A stretch of DNA of 64,000 nucleotides from Shouchella sp047238345 (GTDB lineage: Bacteria; Bacillota; Bacilli; Bacillales; Bacillaceae_D): NCBI RefSeq assembly GCF_047238345.1, contig NZ_JBDFMQ010000001.1:372001-436000 (forward strand). Direction: 5' to 3'. The notes under the pieces are model-generated. The model was not told where the DNA came from. It saw nothing but the letters and a program-made list of their open reading frames with translations, and searched no databases. The position numbers were made by a program, and so were the translations under genes. Shown in pieces: positions 58,653 to 64,000 of the stretch. How positions within the stretch are numbered: the first letter of the stretch is position 1; each line of letters opens with the position of its first letter.

Positions 58653-60088
58653 GTCGGTTGAAGACAATTCGTGGGAAATTATTTCTTTGCTTCTTTACCT
58701 TCATTGTGCTTTTTAACATGGTTGTTGTTTCTATTTATTGGAGTTCTCTGAAGTTAACAGAGGAGTATCATGAGGGGTTTGAAAGGTTATTGGCGTATAA
58801 CCAAGTCTCACAACAGGCAAATGATTTATATGAAGCGACAAGAGCTTATCTTAGTGACCGGAATGAAGATCGATTACAAGACTATTATGAACAACGAACG
58901 AACATGAAACAGTCCATTTCAACCATATATGAGGGAGCGGACAATGTACCTCTCCACTTAAATACTTACTATCAATTGGTTCAATCCCATGTACAGAATA
59001 GTGAAGTTGCTGTTGGTTTTGTACTGCGTGATAACGTAGAAGGCTATCAATCTTTGCAAAACTTACAAAATACAACAAATTTCATTCAAGAAGATACGTT
59101 TGATTTAATTGATTTACAATTAACCGACTATCAAGACATGTACCAAGATTTAGCGAGACGTAATGAAGCATATATTTATTTTACGATATTTCTTATTTTA
59201 TCAACACTTTGTATAGGGGGATTGATCACGTTGTGGGTGGCGAATTCCATCAATCGCCCGCTCGTGCATTTGACTGATTCCGCAAAAGAAGTGGCGAAAG
59301 GGAATTTTACGATTTCGCCTGTTGAAATTCGAACGAATGACGAGCTGAAGGTATTAGGAAATTCTTTTAATCGAATGTTAAAAGATTTGAATGTCTTCAT
59401 AAGTGAAATGAAGGAAAAGGCTGAAATGACTCAATTAGTGAAGGAATTAGAATTCAAGCACCTTCAAAATCAAATGAATCCCCATTTCCTATTTAACACG
59501 CTAAATACTGTCTCAAAAATGGCATATTTAGAAAGTGCAGAGCGGACGTCACATCTAATTGAATCAGTATCAACGTTGTTGCGCTACAATTTAAGTCACA
59601 CTAAATCCGACCCTGCCGTTCCATTGGCGGAGGAAGTGAACGTGGTTAAAAGCTATTTTCATATTCAAAGGACGCGATTTCGTGATCGAATTTCGTTCAA
59701 GCTTAACCTTGATGAGCGTTTGCTAAACCAGCATATTCCACGCCTAATCATCCAGCCGCTTATTGAGAACGCGTGTATTCATGGTGTTGAAGAACTTGAA
59801 GAAGGTGGCGAAATCGCGTTGAATATCTATAGCATAAATGAAGCGATAGTTATTGAAGTAATCGATAATGGGCAAGGAATAGCTTCTGAAAAATTGGCTT
59901 GTCTCCTAGAGGACCCTTTCAAAATGGACGAAGCGAGTGGACATTCGACGCAAATAGGAATCGCAAATGTTAAAAGGCGATTAGAATTATTTTTTCAACA
60001 AGGTCAATTGCTAACGATTCAATCAAAAGTAGGAGAGGGGACAAAGGTACAAATTAAAATTCCTTCTAAAAAGGCGGTGCTCGAATGA
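58649..60088 (+). CDS. YesM/LytS-type sensor histidine kinase
   Basis: A 479-residue membrane kinase. Two helices (about 12-32 and 173-195) bracket an extracytoplasmic sensor domain, followed by HAMP (to about 250), a His_kinase domain with the phosphorylated His279 in QMNPHFLFNTLN, and HATPase_c with IIQPLIENACIHG and VIDNGQGI. It should phosphorylate the YesN-type regulator encoded next, in response to the binding protein encoded upstream. Start overlaps the previous stop by 4 bases. Confidence 0.92.
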   Translation: MSRLKTIRGKLFLCFFTFIVLFNMVVVSIYWSSLKLTEEYHEGFERLLAYNQVSQQANDLYEATRAYLSDRNEDRLQDYYEQRTNMKQSISTIYEGADNVPLHLNTYYQLVQSHVQNSEVAVGFVLRDNVEGYQSLQNLQNTTNFIQEDTFDLIDLQLTDYQDMYQDLARRNEAYIYFTIFLILSTLCIGGLITLWVANSINRPLVHLTDSAKEVAKGNFTISPVEIRTNDELKVLGNSFNRMLKDLNVFISEMKEKAEMTQLVKELEFKHLQNQMNPHFLFNTLNTVSKMAYLESAERTSHLIESVSTLLRYNLSHTKSDPAVPLAEEVNVVKSYFHIQRTRFRDRISFKLNLDERLLNQHIPRLIIQPLIENACIHGVEELEEGGEIALNIYSINEAIVIEVIDNGQGIASEKLACLLEDPFKMDEASGHSTQIGIANVKRRLELFFQQGQLLTIQSKVGEGTKVQIKIPSKKAVLE

Positions 60089-61440
60089 AAGTTCTAATTG
60101 CTGAAGATGAATGGTTGGAACGAGAAGCAATGGTAAAGTTTTTGCAAAGGCATGTCCCGGAAGTAACCGTTGTTGCTCAGGCTGAAAATGGCAGAAAAGC
60201 TATTAAACTTGCTAAAGAAACGCAGCCAGAACTGCTATTAATGGACATTAAAATGCCGGGACTGAACGGACTAGAAGCTATGTCGGCTATTCGAGAAATG
60301 TTGCCTTCTGCTCTATTTATAATAATTTCCGCTCATGACTCGTTTGCGTTTGCAAAAGAAGCCTTAACCCTTGGAGCAGTTGGCTATATCTTAAAACCAA
60401 CCGGAAAAGAAGAACTGCTCGATATTATAACCTCTGCTCAAGCAAAAGTGAATGAGATGAAAATCTACCAGAAAAAAGAAACTGCTCAATTAGAAGAATT
60501 GTTGATGCACGGGATTGTCTACGGAAGTGGTCAAATTGAAGAATTGAAAGACAAGCTTTATTTGCAAGCAAAATCAGGCTGGATTATTGTAATGGAAATT
60601 GATGATATTGTTTGTACGTCCGATCTTAAAGAGCAACTAATGCGTTGGTCAGAGGCACGGGTTTTTCAATATGAGCACGACAAGAAGATGATCTTTTTGT
60701 TCTTATCAGAGCATAAGGATCCCTCAAACGATAAGCATAGATTGACCAAACGTCTATTATTTACATATGGAGAGGAGCTGAGACTTGGAGTAGGAAGTGT
60801 AAATACGAATCTATCGATCATGCAAGAGAGTTATTACGAGGCTTTGGCGATGATGCATAAGAAACAGAGTGGTTTTGATACAAATCAAATGCTCATGGCG
60901 TGCACGTCAATTTTACGTACCGGCGATAGAGGGAGATCGTTAGAGGCGTGTATACAATTCGTTCAAAACAAGGAGTCTGTGAACGAACAATTGTTTTACG
61001 CCACACAAACTCTTTTGATGGAGCGCAAGCTTTCAATAGGCGAATGTACAGTTGATCAGTTAAAAACAATCGACGACTGGATTTCGTATATAGAACGTTG
61101 TTGTGACCAGATGAAAAGTTATAACCAATCAATGAATCAAGTAGAGCGTGCAAAAGACTGGATTCAACAGAATGTGAATAAATCGATTACCTTAGATGAT
61201 GCTGCTCGACATGTTCAATTAAGCCCGTCGTATTTTTCCTTCGTCTTTAAAGAAACAACTGGTGCTACTTTTACTGATTATGTAACAAACCATCGTCTTG
61301 AAAAAGCCATTAAATTGCTGATGGAAAACCAATATAGTTTAAAAGAGATTAGTTATATGGTCGGGTATAAGGATCCAAATTATTTTAGTAAAGTGTTTAA
61401 AAAACATTTCCACGTCTCTCCCAGTCATTATCGAACCTAA
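60085..61440 (+). CDS. YesN-type AraC response regulator
   Basis: A 451-residue regulator with a receiver domain (phospho-Asp54 in LLLMDIKMPG, Lys in ILKPTGKE), a long linker and a C-terminal AraC helix-turn-helix pair (YFSFVFKETTGATFTDYV, then MVGYKDPNYFSKVFKKHFHV). It activates transcription of the sugar transporter genes that follow, most likely the lipoprotein gene at 61547. It overlaps the kinase gene by 4 bases. No promoter is evident between the two. Confidence 0.93.
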   Translation: MKVLIAEDEWLEREAMVKFLQRHVPEVTVVAQAENGRKAIKLAKETQPELLLMDIKMPGLNGLEAMSAIREMLPSALFIIISAHDSFAFAKEALTLGAVGYILKPTGKEELLDIITSAQAKVNEMKIYQKKETAQLEELLMHGIVYGSGQIEELKDKLYLQAKSGWIIVMEIDDIVCTSDLKEQLMRWSEARVFQYEHDKKMIFLFLSEHKDPSNDKHRLTKRLLFTYGEELRLGVGSVNTNLSIMQESYYEALAMMHKKQSGFDTNQMLMACTSILRTGDRGRSLEACIQFVQNKESVNEQLFYATQTLLMERKLSIGECTVDQLKTIDDWISYIERCCDQMKSYNQSMNQVERAKDWIQQNVNKSITLDDAARHVQLSPSYFSFVFKETTGATFTDYVTNHRLEKAIKLLMENQYSLKEISYMVGYKDPNYFSKVFKKHFHVSPSHYRT

Positions 61441-61504
61441 AATAATTCCTTATAATCATAAAAAATTGCAGATCCTTTCTGTTTTAGAGTGGGTCCTTCG
61501 TAAT

Positions 61505-61529
61505 TATAATGATTATGAAAGCGTTAACA
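61505..61529 (+). promoter_or_regulatory. Promoter -10 and perfect cre site of the ABC transporter
   Basis: TATAAT (61505-61510) with a weak -35. TGAAAGCGTTAACA (61516-61529) matches the cre consensus TGWAANCGNTNWCA fully. CcpA bound there would block transcription start in glucose. Confidence 0.82.
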
Positions 61530-61546
61530 TTAAGGGGGTATAGGAG

Positions 61547-62830
61547 ATGAAACGAACATACAAATTCCTTTTTTCAATAGCAGCTCTTGGGTTACTAGCT
61601 ACAGCGTGTAATGCTGATGAGGATACTGGTGCTGGAAATGGGAGTAGTGGCGGCAATGATCAAGGAGAAATCGAAATTTTTAGCTGGTGGACAGGTGCTG
61701 GCGAGGAAGACGGCTTATTAGCATTAATCGATTATTTTGAAGAGGAATATCCAGAACTTACGGTTGTGAATGCTGCGGTTGCTGGAGGAGCTGGGACAAA
61801 CGCGAAAGCAGTGCTGGCTACGCGCATGCAAGGAAACGATCCACCATCAACTTTTCAAGTACATGCAGGTGAAGAGTTAATCCAAACGTGGGTTGCAGCA
61901 GGTATGATGGAACCGTTAAATGAGTTTTATGATGAACACGATTTACTAGATAAATTCCCAGAAGAATTAATTGAAATGGTTAGTGATGAGGGCGATATTT
62001 ATTCTGTGCCTATGAATATTCATCGGAGCAATGTCGTCTTCTACAATCGAAGTGTGTTTGAAGAACACAATCTTGAGATCCCAACGTCTTTAGAAGAATT
62101 AATGGACGTTGCTGAAACGCTGCAAGACGCTGATATTACGCCAATCGCACTTGGAGATCAAGAGCCTTGGACAGCAACGCATTTATTTGAAAATGTATTA
62201 TTAGCTGAATTAGGTCCTGATTCGTACAATCGTCTATGGCAAGGGGAACTTTCCTTTGAAGACGAGAGTGTTGTTCAAGCTGCAAATCAATTTGCTGAAT
62301 TGCTGGATTACGTAAATCCTGATCATGCTTCAAGAAACTGGCAAGATTCAGCCCAGCTTGTTGGTGAGGGAGAAGCAGCGATGATTAATATGGGTGATTG
62401 GGCTCATGGGTATCTTTTAAATGATTTAGATCTTGAAGTGAATGAAGACTATGGATACTTTCCATTCCCTGGTACGGAAGGGAGTTTTAACGTAGTAAGC
62501 GATACATTTGGTTTACCGACAGGTGTTGAGAATCCGGATGAAGTGAAAGAATTTCTTAGTGTGTTGGCAACACCTGAAGCACAAGATATTTTCAACCCGT
62601 TAAAAGGAGGAATTCCAGCAAGAGTTGATGCCGACGAGAGTCAGTATGATGTGTATGGGCAATCAGCTATCGACGATTTCAGAAATGGTGTACTCACACC
62701 GAGTTTGGCACATGGTTCAGCCATGTCAGAAGGGTACTTAACTCAAGCAAATCAAGCCGTGAACATTTTTGTGACCCAAAAAGATGTAGATCGTTTTGTA
62801 GAATCACTTGAAAGTGCAAGAGACGAATAA
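61547..62830 (+). CDS. CUT1 sugar ABC transporter binding lipoprotein
   Basis: A 427-residue solute-binding lipoprotein. The signal peptide ends ATAC, with Cys21 lipidated, followed by a low-complexity acidic Gly/Ser linker (GAGNGSSGGNDQGE). The mature domain shows EIFSWWTGAGEEDGLLALID, FQVHAGEELIQTW, YSVPMNIHRSNVVFYN and EGEAAMINMGDWAHGY, typical of the SBP_bac_1 family (oligo- or disaccharide). It is the first gene of the transporter operon, under the promoter with the cre. The acidic mature region fits an alkaliphile. Confidence 0.9.
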   Translation: MKRTYKFLFSIAALGLLATACNADEDTGAGNGSSGGNDQGEIEIFSWWTGAGEEDGLLALIDYFEEEYPELTVVNAAVAGGAGTNAKAVLATRMQGNDPPSTFQVHAGEELIQTWVAAGMMEPLNEFYDEHDLLDKFPEELIEMVSDEGDIYSVPMNIHRSNVVFYNRSVFEEHNLEIPTSLEELMDVAETLQDADITPIALGDQEPWTATHLFENVLLAELGPDSYNRLWQGELSFEDESVVQAANQFAELLDYVNPDHASRNWQDSAQLVGEGEAAMINMGDWAHGYLLNDLDLEVNEDYGYFPFPGTEGSFNVVSDTFGLPTGVENPDEVKEFLSVLATPEAQDIFNPLKGGIPARVDADESQYDVYGQSAIDDFRNGVLTPSLAHGSAMSEGYLTQANQAVNIFVTQKDVDRFVESLESARDE

Positions 62831-62844
62831 ATAAAGGTTGCTAT

Positions 62845-62886
62845 AAAAGGTGATGAGAATTGTTAAATCCTTCTCATCCCTTTTTT
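62845..62886 (+). terminator. Attenuating hairpin between binding protein and permease genes
   Basis: AAAAGGTGATGAGAA pairs with TTCTCATCCCTTTT (one mismatch), followed by T6. It would leave the binding protein more abundant than the permeases, a common ABC operon design. Confidence 0.75.
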
Positions 62887-62903
62887 AAAAGGAGGGTTTA
62901 TGA

Positions 62904-63872
62904 ATGAAGCAAGCACCTTCGTCCCTTGTGAAAACAGAATCCATCATTTCACCAAAAAGGAAAAAAAAACGGTCTACGGATCAATGGACAGCCATCGCTT
63001 TTCTCCTTCCATCCTTAGTGTTAATTGCGATTTTTGTCTATGGATTTATTAGCTGGACTGGATATGTTTCCCTTAGCAATTGGAACACGTTAGCTCCTGA
63101 TTTTTCATTTGCTGGTTTATCGAATTACACTCGTTTATTTGATGATTTTCGTTTCCAATCAGGATTACGAAATACGTTATTCTTCACAATCTTTTTTATT
63201 GCAGGTGTCATTACACTAGGTTTGAGCATTGCCATTATGTTAGATAAGAAGATGTTTGGAGAAGGCTTCTTTCGTAATATCTTCTTATTTCCAATGGCGC
63301 TTTCATTTGTTGTGACAGGCGTTATCTGGCAGTGGTTATTAAACCCTTCTACAGGATTTAATGATTTTCTCGCATACTTTAATATTCAACCTTTATGGTA
63401 TACAGATACAACGATTATTGGGGGATTTCAGTGGGGACAAATTGAATTTGGGATACCAGTTGCAATCTTAGCCGTTGTTCTAGCTGCAATTTGGCAAATG
63501 ACCGGTTTTTCACTGGCCATGTACCTTGCTGGTTTGAGGGGGATTCCAGATGAGTTACGCGAAGCTGCTCGAGTAGATGGTGCGACAGAAGCTCAAGTGT
63601 ACTGGAAAATTGTTATTCCTATGCTCCACCCGATTACGTTAAGTGTTGTTATTATTATGGCTCATATTTCGTTGAAGATCTTTGACCTCGTTTATGCGAT
63701 GACCGGTCCAGGAGCAAATTTTGTGACGGATGTACCTGGTTTGTATATGTTTGAGACAACATTTCGAGGAAATTACTATGCTCAGGGAGCTGCAATTGCA
63801 ATGATTATGTTGTTCTTTGTTGCACTATTTATCGTTCCATATCTTTGGAATAATCGGAGGAGGGAAAGCTAA
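62904..63872 (+). CDS. CUT1 sugar ABC transporter permease 1
   Basis: A 322-residue permease with six helices and an N-terminal basic cytoplasmic tail (SPKRKKKRSTDQW). The EAA loop is EAARVDGATEAQVYWKIVIP. It pairs with the permease encoded next. No ATPase gene is seen in the window, so a shared MsmX-type ATPase is likely, as for many Bacillus CUT1 transporters. Ribosome site GGAGGG lies before ATG 62904. Confidence 0.93.
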   Translation: MKQAPSSLVKTESIISPKRKKKRSTDQWTAIAFLLPSLVLIAIFVYGFISWTGYVSLSNWNTLAPDFSFAGLSNYTRLFDDFRFQSGLRNTLFFTIFFIAGVITLGLSIAIMLDKKMFGEGFFRNIFLFPMALSFVVTGVIWQWLLNPSTGFNDFLAYFNIQPLWYTDTTIIGGFQWGQIEFGIPVAILAVVLAAIWQMTGFSLAMYLAGLRGIPDELREAARVDGATEAQVYWKIVIPMLHPITLSVVIIMAHISLKIFDLVYAMTGPGANFVTDVPGLYMFETTFRGNYYAQGAAIAMIMLFFVALFIVPYLWNNRRRES

Positions 63873-64000
63873 TGCGCACGTTTATTCAACTGCCGAAGTA
63901 TGTGTTACTAACTGCGCTAGCAATCTTTTTTCTATCGCCGATTTATGTCATACTCGTCACAAGTTTAAAACCACTACAAGAAGTATCGTTGAGTGCGATG
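63872..64000 (+). CDS. CUT1 sugar ABC transporter permease 2 (partial, runs off the window)
   Basis: Starts at ATG 63872, sharing one base with the previous stop (TAATG), after GGAGGAGGG. The visible part, MRTFIQLPKYVLLTALAIFF then LSPIYVILVTSLKPLQEVS, is the N-terminal cytoplasmic tail, first helix and start of the first periplasmic loop of an MalG-type permease. The gene continues beyond 64000. Confidence 0.88.
   Translation, partial: MRTFIQLPKYVLLTALAIFFLSPIYVILVTSLKPLQEVSLSAM

Noticed and set aside
1..64000. CRISPR arrays, tRNA/rRNA genes, prophage or insertion sequences
   Set aside because: I saw no regularly spaced repeats, cloverleaf-like genes, transposases or integrases while reading both strands; short degenerate elements could have been missed.

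Overview
The window looks like chromosomal DNA of a low-GC, spore-forming Firmicute of the Bacillaceae. This is inferred from GGAGG-type ribosome sites, frequent GTG/TTG starts, U-tailed terminators, cre and S-box elements, and a gene set close to Bacillus subtilis (iol, yrkD-J, metNPQ, tcyP, Ku/LigD). The acidic extracytoplasmic proteins would fit an alkaliphilic or halotolerant relative such as the Shouchella/Alkalihalobacillus group, but that is a guess. I see no rRNA, tRNA, CRISPR, phage or transposase genes. Nearly everything is ordinary core and metabolic chromosome.

Layout. 0-5.1 kb: an aldo/keto reductase, a degenerate non-coding repeat, and a long (1027 aa) eukaryote-like isoleucyl-tRNA synthetase behind a T-box-like leader. 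5.1-15.4 kb: many small membrane, regulatory and housekeeping genes (RDD/PH-like protein, DUF2975-XRE-membrane trio, AcuI-like reductase, methyltransferase, a TetR-controlled SMR efflux pair, SpoIIAA-like protein, DedA, Nudix, lipoprotein). 15.4-30.9 kb: a large myo-inositol locus, divergent iolR followed by iolA-B-C-D-E-G-I-J, a TIM-barrel protein, iolH, iolT, a Gfo/Idh dehydrogenase and another TIM-barrel protein. Its promoter region carries a tandem IolR operator and two cre-like sites. 31-35.8 kb: an RsbR-like stressosome protein and a persulfide/sulfide operon matching yrkD-E-F-H-I-J, with two identical 15-bp operators for a CstR-type sensor (C31/C60).

35.9-40 kb: a SAM-I riboswitch followed by metN-metP-metQ and an M20 amidohydrolase. 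40-42.7 kb: divergent ligD and ku for bacterial NHEJ. 42.8-57.7 kb: mixed small genes (two VOC proteins, a J-domain-like membrane protein, cystine symporter TcyP, a YibE/F pair, GNAT enzymes, SDR, nitroreductase, 3-hydroxyacyl-CoA dehydrogenase, tartrate/malate-type dehydrogenase, CPBP protease, a nucleotidyltransferase-like protein, and two small genes of 57 and 52 codons). 57.7-64 kb: a three-component sugar-sensing system (membrane-tethered binding protein, YesM-type kinase, YesN-type regulator) driving a CUT1 sugar ABC transporter whose gene carries a perfect cre; the second permease runs off the window.

How the genes work together: inositol enters by IolT and is converted by IolG, IolE, IolD, IolB, IolC, IolJ and IolA to acetyl-CoA plus DHAP. 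IolI, IolH and three accessory proteins may widen the range of cyclitols used. The yrk operon handles reactive sulfur near sulfur-amino-acid uptake genes (metNPQ, tcyP). No single obviously new system stands out. The best leads are the non-canonical ileS leader, the accessory enzymes of the iol locus, the TetR/SMR operator pair, the XRE-membrane trio and several uncharacterised small genes.
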